From Bacillota bacterium (lineage in GTDB: Bacteria > Bacillota > Clostridia > Acetivibrionales > DSM-1351): 64,000 nucleotides of DNA. The notes under the pieces are model-generated. The model saw nothing but the letters and a program-made list of their open reading frames with translations. It had not been told where the DNA came from and did not search any database. The position numbers were made by a program, and so were the translations under genes. Within the stretch, counting starts at the first letter, position 1, and each line of letters starts with the position of its first letter. The stretch covers positions 1 through 64,000 of the forward strand of contig JAEWMS010000011.1 in NCBI GenBank assembly GCA_023393115.1, given 5' to 3'. This document shows, one piece after another, positions 41,192 through 49,483 of this stretch.

Positions 41192-41220
41192 TTGACAGTG
41201 CTGTTCAGTGTGTATATACT
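41192..41220 (+). promoter_or_regulatory. Promoter of the gntR-ABC operon
   Basis: TTGACA (41192-41197) and TATACT (41215-41220), spacer 17 bases. Confidence 0.7.
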
Positions 41221-41221
41221 G

Positions 41222-41236
41222 TATATGTAACATATA
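41222..41236. promoter_or_regulatory. Palindromic operator for the GntR/YtrA-type regulator
   Basis: TATATGT-A-ACATATA is a perfect palindrome directly behind the -10 box, flanked by CAGTGTGTATA and CAGTGTATAC. The position fits autorepression by the first gene of the operon. Confidence 0.6.
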
Positions 41237-41269
41237 TAACAGTGTATACATTAAAAGCGGAGGTTTTTA

Positions 41270-41650
41270 GTGAAAATAATTATTTCGAATACATCCGGAT
41301 TACCGATATATGAACAGATTAAGGACCAGATAAAAAGCTCTATTTTATCAGGGGAAATCGAAGAAAATGAACTGCTTCCATCATTGAGACAGCTGGCCAA
41401 GGATTTGAAAATCAGTGTTCTCACAACTACTCGTGCATATACCGAATTGGAGCAGGAAGGTTACGTGACAAACGTCCAGGGTAAGGGCTGCTATGTTATG
41501 GGAAGGGGCTCGGAGCTAATTCGGGAACAATTGCTCAGGGAAACTGAAGATAACCTCAACGCAGCGATAAAGTCTGCCAGAAGAGCAGGCGTAGATGGCG
41601 AAGAACTGGTAAAGATGCTGAGAATACTTATGGAGGAGGAAGAAAAATGA
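41270..41650 (+). CDS. GntR-family regulator (YtrA/YhcF subfamily)
   Basis: A 126-residue regulator starting at GTG after CGGAGG. The winged helix is LPIYEQIKDQIKSSILSGEI...LPSLRQLAKDLKISVLTTTRAY; the short C-terminal helix pair (about 85-126) lacks an effector domain, typical of the YtrA group. Such regulators control the ABC transporter genes directly downstream and respond to cell-wall-active compounds in Bacillus. Its stop overlaps the ATPase start by 4 bases, so the operon is translationally coupled. Confidence 0.9.
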   Translation: MKIIISNTSGLPIYEQIKDQIKSSILSGEIEENELLPSLRQLAKDLKISVLTTTRAYTELEQEGYVTNVQGKGCYVMGRGSELIREQLLRETEDNLNAAIKSARRAGVDGEELVKMLRILMEEEEK

Positions 41651-42507
41651 GTGATGCAGTAGTAATCAACGGATTATGTAAGGAATTCAATACTTTTACA
41701 CTGGATAATATAAGTTTTTCATTACCTGAGGGCTATGTAATGGGGTTAATTGGCCCCAACGGAGCTGGTAAAACTACCACAATAAAGCTAATGCTGAACA
41801 TGCTTAAGAAATCCGCAGGCGATATCAAGATTCTAGGAATGGATAGTATTGAAGATCAGCGCAGGATAAAAGAAAATCTTGGTGCTGTGTTTGACTCAAG
41901 TTATTTTGTACAGGACTGGACTGTCAAGCAGGTGGAAAAATCCATAGGAATCTTCTATTCAACATGGAACACTGTCCAATTCCAGGAAATGCTTAAAAAG
42001 TTCAAACTGGATCCCAATAAAAAGGTAAAAGAGCTTTCAAGGGGCATGCAGATGAAGCTTATGTTGGCGTGTGCATTCTCTCATGATGCAAAACTACTGA
42101 TACTTGACGAACCAACAAGTGGGTTGGACCCTGTTGCGAGAGACGAATTATTGGACATTATCTCAGAATATATTCAGGATGGCAAGCGCAGCGTGCTTTT
42201 TTCAACTCATATAACCTCAGACCTTGATAAAATTGCCGACTATATAACGTTTATCAACAATGGAAAAGTCTTTTACACCGGTCCCAAAGATGATTTTATT
42301 GAGGGTTTCCGAATGGTAAAGGGCGGTAATAATGAGCTCAACAGTGAAAAGGAACGTAAATTATTAGGTGTCCGCAAGTACTCCACAGGCTTTGAGGGGC
42401 TTATTAGATCAGAAGATATTAATTACTTCAATAATTTAAGTATCGAGCCTGTTTCAATTGAGGATATCATTATTTATACAAGCAAAGGAGACATTAATAA
42501 TGAATAA
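41647..42507 (+). CDS. ABC transporter ATP-binding protein
   Basis: A 286-residue ATPase with Walker A GPNGAGKTT, signature LSRGMQMKLMLA (LSRGM is the usual variant in the YtrB/EcsA group), Walker B LLILDEPTSGLD and H-loop FSTHITSDLDK. The C-terminal 70 residues form an accessory domain. Encoded between the YtrA-type regulator and an ABC-2 permease, so an exporter is likely. Confidence 0.9.
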   Translation: MSDAVVINGLCKEFNTFTLDNISFSLPEGYVMGLIGPNGAGKTTTIKLMLNMLKKSAGDIKILGMDSIEDQRRIKENLGAVFDSSYFVQDWTVKQVEKSIGIFYSTWNTVQFQEMLKKFKLDPNKKVKELSRGMQMKLMLACAFSHDAKLLILDEPTSGLDPVARDELLDIISEYIQDGKRSVLFSTHITSDLDKIADYITFINNGKVFYTGPKDDFIEGFRMVKGGNNELNSEKERKLLGVRKYSTGFEGLIRSEDINYFNNLSIEPVSIEDIIIYTSKGDINNE

Positions 42508-43156
42508 AGTATTGAAAATGCTAACACTTGATTTTTCCTTAATAAAACCATATTCCAAGTCTCTGCTGATTGCTTTTTTAGCTCCATTAGTCGTATTATA
42601 CACTACTAAGGACTTTGTTTCAGGCCTCGTGGTTTGTATGAGTATATTGGCAATGACTTCGAACTATACATTTTCGGTAGCAGAGAAAAATGATCTTAAT
42701 CGGCTTTACGGCTTAATTCCTGTAACAAAGAAAGATATTGTAAACGGTAGATACTTGTTTACGGCACTTACAGGGGTTTTTGCAGTTATTTGCGTTACTA
42801 TCCTGAATACATTGATCATGACTGTTTCAAAAATATCATTCTCAATAGAGGATTTGATTGTAGCCTTAAGCGTCGGACTGGGTATATACATGTTTTTTAC
42901 GGCAATACAATTACCCGGATTTTTCAAATTTGGAGCCATCAAGGGCAGGTTTATATCCTTTATCCCCTTTTTAGGGATGATTCTTGTAAGTGCTATTGCA
43001 CAGGGGCTCAACCCGGAAAGCTTGGATAAGTTACCTGATATTGCAGTTCTGAATAACCCCTATTCCCTACTCGTAATATCAGTTTTACTGGATATAATAT
43101 TCTATGGTATTTCAATTGGAATTTCACAAAGAATTTACGACAGGATGGAACTCTAA
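42500..43156 (+). CDS. ABC-2 family permease
   Basis: A 218-residue protein with six membrane segments and the conserved-looking NDLNRLYGLIPVTKKDIVNGRY near residue 65. This matches the ABC-2 (PF13346) permeases that follow YtrA/YtrB pairs. The start at 42500 has AAAGGAG upstream and overlaps the ATPase stop by 8 bases. No recognisable terminator was found right after it; the 150 bases before tRNA-Ser hold no gene. Confidence 0.82.
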   Translation: MNKVLKMLTLDFSLIKPYSKSLLIAFLAPLVVLYTTKDFVSGLVVCMSILAMTSNYTFSVAEKNDLNRLYGLIPVTKKDIVNGRYLFTALTGVFAVICVTILNTLIMTVSKISFSIEDLIVALSVGLGIYMFFTAIQLPGFFKFGAIKGRFISFIPFLGMILVSAIAQGLNPESLDKLPDIAVLNNPYSLLVISVLLDIIFYGISIGISQRIYDRMEL

Positions 43157-43306
43157 CAGATTATCAAAAACTATCTAACGAATCTCTCTATAAAATTAGC
43201 ACACTTGGAAAAAGAAAAAACTTGAATCCCTGAAGCTTTCCGTGTAGAATAATATATGCTGAAGTTTAACAATACTCAGTTTGATTAGTTAACAAAAGCT
43301 ATTCGC

Positions 43307-43395
43307 GGAGAGGTATCGAAGTGGTCATAACGGGGCTGACTCGAAATCAGTTAGCGAGCAATCGCACGCGGGTTCGAATCCCGCCCTCTCCGCCA
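43307..43395 (+). tRNA. tRNA-Ser (anticodon CGA)
   Basis: The acceptor stem is GGAGAGG/CCTCTCC, the anticodon loop CTCGAAA gives CGA, a long variable arm (GCGAGCAATCGC) is present, and the T loop is GGTTCGAATCC. CCA is encoded at 43393-43395. Confidence 0.95.
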
Positions 43396-43403
43396 CAATT
43401 TGT

Positions 43404-43440
43404 CCGAAAACCCTTGAATTTCAAGGATTTTCGGCGTTTT
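43404..43440 (+). terminator. Terminator of tRNA-Ser(CGA)
   Basis: CCGAAAA(C)CCTTGAA pairs with TTCAAGG(A)TTTTCGG, followed by CGTTTTAC. Confidence 0.7.
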
Positions 43441-43487
43441 ACAAAGAAAAAATCTTCGTTGGTTCTTTGTTTTCTCTACGACAGAGT

Positions 43488-44117
43488 TTACATATGAATT
43501 GAATTCATTAATTCAGAAAAGTATTCAGATTCATGTGTTGTATAAAGCTTATACCAAGCGTTTAAGGTTTGTGGTGAAAATACGTCTAAGGCCTTTAAGA
43601 CATAAAAGGTAAATTCCAATGGGGCTATTCCTGAAGCAGTAACTAAATTCCCATCAGTAACTGCAGGCTCGTTTTTGTAATACTTTTCGCCTTTGTAATT
43701 GAGACACACCATTTTAAGGTATTCCAAATCATTACTTGTATGCTCTCGTGAATCCAGCAATCCTTTCTGAGCAACCCCAAACGTAGCTCCACAAATTGCT
43801 CCCACAAGAATATTTTGCTTTAAGCACTGCTCCGCTATCTTCAATATAGGTTCATGAATTGTTTCTGTCCACGTATCTCCACCTGGTAGAATCAAAGCAT
43901 CTATGTGTTCAACGTTGCACTCAGCCAGCTCAATATCCGGCAATATTTTTAAACCTCCCTTTGTAGTAATAGGATTCTTATCAATACCCACGGTTACTAT
44001 TTTTGATGGAGCTAATCCTTTCTTATAATATCTTCCGGAGTTCAATTCAGCGGTTAAGTAACCTACTTCCCAATCTGCCATTGTATTAAATACATAAAGA
44101 TATACAGTATTTTTCAT
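43488..44117 (-). CDS. DJ-1/PfpI-family protein (class I glutamine amidotransferase-like)
   Basis: A 209-residue protein of the DJ-1/PfpI superfamily. It has VYLYVFNTMADWEVGYL at the start, ILPGGDTW in the middle and the nucleophile elbow GAICGATFGVA with the reactive cysteine. Members are proteases, chaperones, glyoxalases or hydratases; this branch (YdeA/YoaZ-like) is not assigned to a reaction. The start at 44117 follows GGGGGA. It lies downstream of the WYL regulator on the same strand, but a hairpin at 44198 separates the two. Confidence 0.82.
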   Translation of the reverse strand: MKNTVYLYVFNTMADWEVGYLTAELNSGRYYKKGLAPSKIVTVGIDKNPITTKGGLKILPDIELAECNVEHIDALILPGGDTWTETIHEPILKIAEQCLKQNILVGAICGATFGVAQKGLLDSREHTSNDLEYLKMVCLNYKGEKYYKNEPAVTDGNLVTASGIAPLEFTFYVLKALDVFSPQTLNAWYKLYTTHESEYFSELMNSIHM

Positions 44118-44197
44118 TTTCAAGTCCCCCTTTTTTAGCTTATCAAGCACTAACCAAACTTCCATTAGTGATTAATGTTATCACTATAATAAAACAA

Positions 44198-44224
44198 CTT
44201 CACTGACAACTACTGTCAGTGAAG
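44198..44224 (-). terminator. Hairpin between the WYL regulator and DJ-1 genes
   Basis: CTTCACTGACA and TGTCAGTGAAG are perfect 11-base arms around five bases, 3 bases beyond the WYL gene stop. The following minus-strand bases TTGTTTTATT make termination likely, though an operator role for the next gene is also possible. Confidence 0.6.
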
Positions 44225-44227
44225 CTA

Positions 44228-45190
44228 TCATAATTGATAATATTCCATTAATTCCGCTGCAACAGAAACAAGCTTATTTTTCAAACTCTGTGGCTCGATT
44301 ATTTTAATGGCCTTTCCATAAGATAAGAGAAAATTGGGTACAAATTCATGAATTATTGTTTCGTCAAGTAAAAATACTGCTTGATTTGACGTCCTATCTT
44401 TTAGATAATGACTTAAAAACCAATGAACGCACAAATCGTCCAGAACTTCTGATCTGCCACTGATAATTAATGAAATCATTCCATCCTTACTTTCCGGGTC
44501 AGGCAAAAGGTTCTGTAAAAAAGAATCTCTGAGAGAAAAGGCATCAGGTCGCTTAAACATCATTTGCGTTGGCTTTATCTGTAAAATCCGATCAACGCGA
44601 AAGCTTCTAACTTCATTCCTAAGATGGCAAAACCCGACTGTATACCATTTGTTGTTCCAATAAAGTATTCCGTATGGGTCAACTAATCTTGAACGGTGTT
44701 GTTCATTACGACCTGTACGGTATTTAATTTCTACAGAGTGCTCATTTGCTACAGATTGCTCCAGTTCTTCTAATGTCGACTTAATAGAAGGTGCAATATC
44801 ATGGTTTATTACTTCTAAACCAGATAAGTGACGATTTAGAATATTTTCCTGTTCACGGTTTGAATACATCTTTAATTTCTCAGTTGCTCTTAGTAATGCC
44901 TCACTAAAAGGATACCCTGCTTCTTTTGCAAATAGGGCAGCATGAAGAAGTACTTTTTGTTCTTCAACTTCAAAGAACAAAGGCGCATTGATAAAATTAC
45001 TCAATAAGCTGTACCCTCCGTTATGACCAGTATCGGATATTATAGGTACTCCACTGGCACAAAGTGCATCAATATAACGATAAACAGTCCTTATATTTAT
45101 TTCTAACTTCTCAGATATCTGTTTTGCAGTAACTTTTGAACCTGAATTCAGCATCCACAGGATTGCCAGCATATTATCGTTTTTTGACAT
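44228..45190 (-). CDS. HTH-WYL transcriptional regulator (YafY/DeoR type)
   Basis: A 320-residue regulator. An N-terminal HTH_11 domain (KVTAKQISEKLEINIRTVYRYIDAL, about 18-42) is followed by a WYL domain with LVDPYGILYWNNKWYTVGFCH and VRSFRVDRI, and a WCX-like C terminus. WYL domains sense ligands or nucleic acids and are common in stress and defence regulation. It probably controls the DJ-1 family gene or itself. Confidence 0.88.
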   Translation of the reverse strand: MSKNDNMLAILWMLNSGSKVTAKQISEKLEINIRTVYRYIDALCASGVPIISDTGHNGGYSLLSNFINAPLFFEVEEQKVLLHAALFAKEAGYPFSEALLRATEKLKMYSNREQENILNRHLSGLEVINHDIAPSIKSTLEELEQSVANEHSVEIKYRTGRNEQHRSRLVDPYGILYWNNKWYTVGFCHLRNEVRSFRVDRILQIKPTQMMFKRPDAFSLRDSFLQNLLPDPESKDGMISLIISGRSEVLDDLCVHWFLSHYLKDRTSNQAVFLLDETIIHEFVPNFLLSYGKAIKIIEPQSLKNKLVSVAAELMEYYQL

Positions 45191-45441
45191 AACTTCAGAC
45201 CCCTTCTTCTACGAGATATCAGTATTTAAAAGGCATAGATTGTTAATGCTATTCAAATAATTATAACACTAAATGTATTAAAGAATAGATGGTGAATCTC
45301 TGATGTCAACGTAAAACTTGGTACGGTCATACCTCCAACGTTTTGCAATTTCAGCTTTAGACAAAGCCGTAATTTAGCTTTTCATTCGGATTTTTGCAAT
45401 CATTATAAAAAAAGACCTCTACATTCGTAGAAGTCTATTTT

Positions 45442-45517
45442 TGGTGCGCCATCAGGGATTCGAACCCGGGACACCCTGATTAAGAGTCAGGTGCTCTACC
45501 AACTGAGCTAATGGCGC
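45442..45517 (-). tRNA. tRNA-Lys (anticodon CTT)
   Basis: The acceptor GCGCCAT/ATGGCGC closes, the D arm is TTAGCTCAGTTGGTAGAGC, the anticodon loop CTCTTAA gives CTT, and the T loop is GGTTCGAATCC. CCA is encoded at 45442-45444. Length 76. Confidence 0.95.
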
Positions 45518-45696
45518 ATATAAATCTTTATGAAAAGCATTTAGAAGCATTTACTCTAATAGCAGCCTGTTTATTATATAAACTATTATCAGTTTAGTCA
45601 ATACAAAAACTCAAAATTTTTATCAAAAAGCATATTTTTTTACTACCTGCAAAAACTATGGTAGGTTAAAAAATATAGTTTTTGGGAGGTATTTAT

Positions 45697-46104
45697 ATGG
45701 GTAATTCTGGATATAACGATGAAACATTAATTTACTCCGATGAAAAGTCACCCGGCTGTAATGAGTGTGGCACTGAAAGTCTGAATGTTGAGCTTTCTGA
45801 TAAGGCATCATATGAAAACTATTCCAAAGGTGTTTCTTTTACAACCATTGGAGACAAGGTTAAATTGATATACGACGGTCAGCTTGTAAAAAACGGGGCC
45901 AGTGAAGTGTTTGCTGTAGTGAACACTGTGGCTGGCAAAAGCGGACAGAGTAGCTCAACCTACCCGATGAATAGTACCAACCAGCAATATTATGAATTAA
46001 CCATCCCGGCGCAGCGATACAGCCAGATAAATGTTTCCTTCAAAGATAATTCCAACAATCGGGATGATAATTCAGGCAAAAACTATAGTTATTACAACCA
46101 ATAA
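45697..46104 (+). CDS. Hypothetical protein, CxxC-containing
   Basis: A 135-residue hydrophilic protein without signal peptide. It has CNECG near residue 22 and a probable beta-rich middle (KGVSFTTIGDKVKLIYDGQL, SEVFAVVNTVAGKSG). The end is rich in Asn, Ser and Tyr (NNRDDNSGKNYSYYNQ). The start at 45697 follows GGGAGG by 8 bases; the TTG at 45682 is part of the RBS. It is monocistronic with a strong terminator. I do not recognise a family; the low-complexity tail resembles spore-surface or extracellular-matrix proteins. Confidence 0.6.
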   Translation: MGNSGYNDETLIYSDEKSPGCNECGTESLNVELSDKASYENYSKGVSFTTIGDKVKLIYDGQLVKNGASEVFAVVNTVAGKSGQSSSTYPMNSTNQQYYELTIPAQRYSQINVSFKDNSNNRDDNSGKNYSYYNQ

Positions 46105-46138
46105 AGAAATGGGCAGCCGTCGGGTTGCCCATTTCTTT
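46103..46138 (+). terminator. Terminator of the CxxC hypothetical gene
   Basis: AAAGAAATGGGCA and TGCCCATTTCTTT are perfect 13-base arms overlapping the end of the stop codon. Confidence 0.85.
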
Positions 46139-46197
46139 GATAAATTCCTTTTATTTAATAAATACTAATCCTAAATTAATATGGGAGGGCAAAATCT

Positions 46198-47697
46198 ATG
46201 GATTTATTGAAGAGCTGCAAATTAGTTGAAAATGGAGATGGTTACGACCTTGTTATATATTTGGAACCCGGCTCAATGGATGTTGAATTTGCTGGTGAAC
46301 TTGGCAAAATGGGAGAAGGTAAAGATGGGCTCAAGCAAAACATAATTGATAGCATTAAAGAAAAGTTCCCGGATAAAAAGATTAATTCGGTTAAACTCAT
46401 GCTGGGAACAGTTCTCCTCTCCTCCTTTATACTTGGATTACCTGTTGCTGCACAAGCCAGTCAATCAACATCCACAGGAACTGCGACTCAGACTCAAAGC
46501 GCATACAGCTATGGTGTAAATGTTTCAATTAACGGTAAGCTTCAAAGCTTTCAGAATAAACCCTTAATCTTTAATAATATAACCTACGTACCCATAAGTG
46601 AGTTTGGTAAGGCCATAGGGGCAAACGTTTGGTGGAATGGGACCACCAGAACAGTGGGTATAAACCATAATAACACCTCCATAGCTTTTGTGAGAGGTTC
46701 TGCTGTTGCCAGAGTCAATGGTGTTCAGAAGCCCATGCCGGTTTCCATCTCTATAGATGGTCATACCTATGCCCCATTAAGGTTCATTGCTGAAAATTTA
46801 GGTTATAAGGTGACCCTTGATAGTGCTGCAAAGACCGTGGATGTATCAAGAACTTCTGCCGGTACCACTTATACTGTTCTAGCCGGTGATTCTCTATGGA
46901 AAATTTCTCAGAAATTCGGGGTTTCAATGGTTGCTATCAAAAATAGCAATAGTCTCAAAAGTGACACCATTTATCCTGGTCAGACACTTATAATCCCTAA
47001 GGCCGTAACTACCGTTCCTACTCCTACACCTACTCCTGCGCCGACACCCGCACCAGCTCCGGCTCCGGCCCCTGCAAGCAACACAAAATGGCCTGATGTA
47101 ACCTATATCGTACAGCCTGGTGATACAGCTACTTCAATTGCAAAAAAATTCGGAAAAACTGTTCAGGATATAATGAAATTCAACTATATGGCCCCGGAGG
47201 ATTGGTTCGATGCAGGTGATAAAATAGCAATTTCGGGCTATGCCCCAAGAGTATATACCGTAAAACCCGGACAGGCAACTTCTCCTGCCCGAGTTGGAGC
47301 TCCGGTTGATTGGGTGCTTGAAGGACAGTACCTGGTTAAGAGAGACGCCTCCTTCACAGTTGTCGACGTTGAAACGGGAAAGCAATTCAAGGCCAGAATG
47401 CTTGGTGGGTATAACCACATAGACATCGAGCCAGTGACATCCTCCGACACAGCAACAATGAAAAGTCTTTTCGGTGTTTGGAAGTGGTCACCGAGAGCAG
47501 TTGTAATATATATTAACGGAATGAATCTGGCAGCCTCCCTATCAGGTATGCCTCATGGTGTGGAAACTATCGACACCAATGGTGTGACAGGGCATTTTGA
47601 TGTTTATATGAAAAACAGCTCTTCGCACAGTAGTACAACCTCGGCTGCGTATATACAGGAGCATGCAGCTATGGTTTCAAGGGCTTCCGGTAAGTGA
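46198..47697 (+). CDS. Cell-wall protein with copper-amine-oxidase-like stalk and two LysM domains
   Basis: A 499-residue protein. A 60-residue polar N-terminal segment precedes a hydrophobic signal or anchor (about 65-87, LMLGTVLLSSFILGLPVAAQA). Next comes a Cu_amine_oxidN1 domain (about 100-215, with ITYVPISEFGKAIGANVWW and HTYAPLRFIAENLGY), LysM 1 (about 222-266, YTVLAGDSLWKISQKFGVS), a Pro/Thr/Ala linker, and LysM 2 (about 303-345, YIVQPGDTATSIAKKFGK). A 150-residue C-terminal region of unknown type follows. LysM domains bind peptidoglycan. The long polar stretch before the hydrophobic segment is unusual and resembles type II anchor topology. RBS GGGAGGG. Confidence 0.85.
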   Translation: MDLLKSCKLVENGDGYDLVIYLEPGSMDVEFAGELGKMGEGKDGLKQNIIDSIKEKFPDKKINSVKLMLGTVLLSSFILGLPVAAQASQSTSTGTATQTQSAYSYGVNVSINGKLQSFQNKPLIFNNITYVPISEFGKAIGANVWWNGTTRTVGINHNNTSIAFVRGSAVARVNGVQKPMPVSISIDGHTYAPLRFIAENLGYKVTLDSAAKTVDVSRTSAGTTYTVLAGDSLWKISQKFGVSMVAIKNSNSLKSDTIYPGQTLIIPKAVTTVPTPTPTPAPTPAPAPAPAPASNTKWPDVTYIVQPGDTATSIAKKFGKTVQDIMKFNYMAPEDWFDAGDKIAISGYAPRVYTVKPGQATSPARVGAPVDWVLEGQYLVKRDASFTVVDVETGKQFKARMLGGYNHIDIEPVTSSDTATMKSLFGVWKWSPRAVVIYINGMNLAASLSGMPHGVETIDTNGVTGHFDVYMKNSSSHSSTTSAAYIQEHAAMVSRASGK

Positions 47698-47725
47698 AAG
47701 ATTATCTTTCATACCCTCACCTTTT

Positions 47726-47766
47726 CTGTTAAAGGCTTGATAGTTATTAATCAATGCCTTTAACAG
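47726..47766. terminator. Inverted repeat between convergent genes
   Basis: CTGTTAAAGGC and GCCTTTAACAG are perfect outer arms around an inner TTGAT/AATCAA. No strong T run; it may serve both converging genes. Confidence 0.5.
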
Positions 47767-47797
47767 ACTCCAATGAATATATTAAAATAGTAAATGT

Positions 47798-48358
47798 TTA
47801 CTCACTAAAAATACTTTTCTTATCCACTTGAAGCTGCCTTGAAGTCAAATGAATCGTCATTTCCTCTATAGCTGAAAGACTAGCAATGCCACATATCATG
47901 TACATCAAAAAGCCTGATAAATAGCTATAAAGTAAAAATGGTGCCAGAAACAAAGCAAAGCCGGCCGCTTTATTTGACCAGGTATGGAGGATTGCAAAAG
48001 TTTTATATTTTACCAGAACTATAGTTACTGAGATCAGTCTTATTATAAAAATTATTATAACCCATAAAACAATAAGGTCAGGAAGCTTGAGCATCGGAAA
48101 TATTCTGAAAAATAACGCTATTACCATTATCAAATCTGCAGCCGAATCCAGCCTTGCACCCAGTTCACTGCAGGATCCCGTTTTCCTGGCAATGATCCCA
48201 TCCATTATATCACTGATGCCGCAAATTAAGTATATAACATAAAAGGTGAAACTGAGTGGCACGGTGAAGATTAAGCTGAATGAAAGAATTATTCTGATAA
48301 TGGATAAACAATTGGGAATTACCTTAATCAACTTTTGTGCCCCACCTTCTTGATTCAT
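47798..48358 (-). CDS. CDP-alcohol phosphatidyltransferase family protein
   Basis: A 186-residue membrane enzyme with the family signature D-x2-D-G-x2-A-R-x8-G-x3-D-x3-D, seen as DIMDGIIARKTGSCSELGARLDSAAD read in two parts (about 49-74). Five or six helices surround it. Such enzymes transfer a phosphatidyl or phosphoalcohol group from a CDP-alcohol to make phosphatidylglycerophosphate, phosphatidylserine or related lipids. Which one cannot be told; the short form resembles PgsA-like paralogues rather than cardiolipin synthase. Confidence 0.82.
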   Translation of the reverse strand: MNQEGGAQKLIKVIPNCLSIIRIILSFSLIFTVPLSFTFYVIYLICGISDIMDGIIARKTGSCSELGARLDSAADLIMVIALFFRIFPMLKLPDLIVLWVIIIFIIRLISVTIVLVKYKTFAILHTWSNKAAGFALFLAPFLLYSYLSGFLMYMICGIASLSAIEEMTIHLTSRQLQVDKKSIFSE

Positions 48359-48390
48359 CTAAACCAATCTTCTCCCTCTCCCTGATATTA

Positions 48391-49308
48391 TTAGTTTACA
48401 AAAGTAAGAACAAATTTAATAAATTCTCCTTCATCAATTACTTCATTATTATTTAAATCACTGATGGCAACTAGATAAATATCCTCCAAAGGAAATTCAT
48501 CAAAGGAATATTCCGTAAATTCAAAGGCTTCAGAATCATACACCTGCAATTTATCTATATTCCATAATACATTAATAATACTGTTTTCATCCTCACCTAT
48601 TACTGTTAATCTGTTGTCATCGTCATCACTATAAAATAAGTAGAGATGTCCTTCATTTATTATGTTCATAGAATCATATACGCCATCAGTGGCCATACCT
48701 GTTCCAGGCTCGAAATAAGGGATATCTTCAAGTCTTGTCCCCTCTTCTGCAAGGTCATAATAACTACTGTTATCCAGTGCTGCCAATTGGATTATCCCTT
48801 CAAGAGGCATACAAAACTTGAGTGAAAAGGCATTTCTGTCCAGATAAGCGGTTCCATCATTACTTACTTTTATCTCTCTACCATTTTGAATTACTCTGAC
48901 ACCAAAATCAGAAGTTTGAGGTTGGGTTCTGAATTTCAAAGTAAATGCTTTTTTCAAACCATTCCCCGAAGTATCTTTAACAGCATTCGCCGGGATTGTA
49001 AGTACATAGTCGGTATCATAATCCAGCTTCTCCCTGATCTTAATAATCAAAGAGTTATTTTCAACAGTAACAGTAATTTTGACAGACATTGGAGTAACCG
49101 CTAATTTAATACGCGAAAAAGTATTACCCTTTAAAATCTTCTCGCTGAATTTTATTGTAATAGTTTTATCAGTTTCAACCATAAAATTATTAGCCGGATC
49201 GGTCCGAACTACAGTTGGAGCTGTCTTGTCCTTTTTTGCGGCAAACGATGTTTGGCATGTAAGAAATATAACCGACATTATGCAAATATAAGCTATGAGC
49301 TTTCTCAT
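48391..49308 (-). CDS. Secreted protein with SbsA-type Ig-like (Big_5) domain
   Basis: A 305-residue exported protein. The signal peptide is RKLIAYICIMSVIFLTCQTSFA. A Big_5 domain follows (about 28-125: TAPTVVRTDPANNFMVETDK, ITIKFSEKILKGNTFSRIKL, then YVLTIPANAVKDTSGNGL), the pattern of bacterial Ig-like domains of surface proteins. The C-terminal part ends with SDLNNNEVIDEGEF, resembling a calcium-binding dockerin or EF-like loop. Start at 49308 because GGGAGG precedes it. Function unknown; likely at the cell surface. Confidence 0.8.
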   Translation of the reverse strand: MRKLIAYICIMSVIFLTCQTSFAAKKDKTAPTVVRTDPANNFMVETDKTITIKFSEKILKGNTFSRIKLAVTPMSVKITVTVENNSLIIKIREKLDYDTDYVLTIPANAVKDTSGNGLKKAFTLKFRTQPQTSDFGVRVIQNGREIKVSNDGTAYLDRNAFSLKFCMPLEGIIQLAALDNSSYYDLAEEGTRLEDIPYFEPGTGMATDGVYDSMNIINEGHLYLFYSDDDDNRLTVIGEDENSIINVLWNIDKLQVYDSEAFEFTEYSFDEFPLEDIYLVAISDLNNNEVIDEGEFIKFVLTFVN

Positions 49309-49483
49309 ATTGACCTCCCAATCTACTATAGTGGCTTTGACACAATGTAGCTTTGATTCCACATATATTAATAATTTTACCATAATATTCTACAAATTCA
49401 TAAAAAATCTTATCCTTCCACCTTTAACATAACACCTCAAGTCTGAATATTATGTATAAACAACATATTTGGAGTGAGATTTT

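Noticed and set aside
45260..45420. Possible transposase fragment (minus strand, reading AEIAKRWRYDRTKFYVDI)
   Set aside because: About 25 codons with a helix-turn-helix look but no match strong enough to name, and no element ends nearby.
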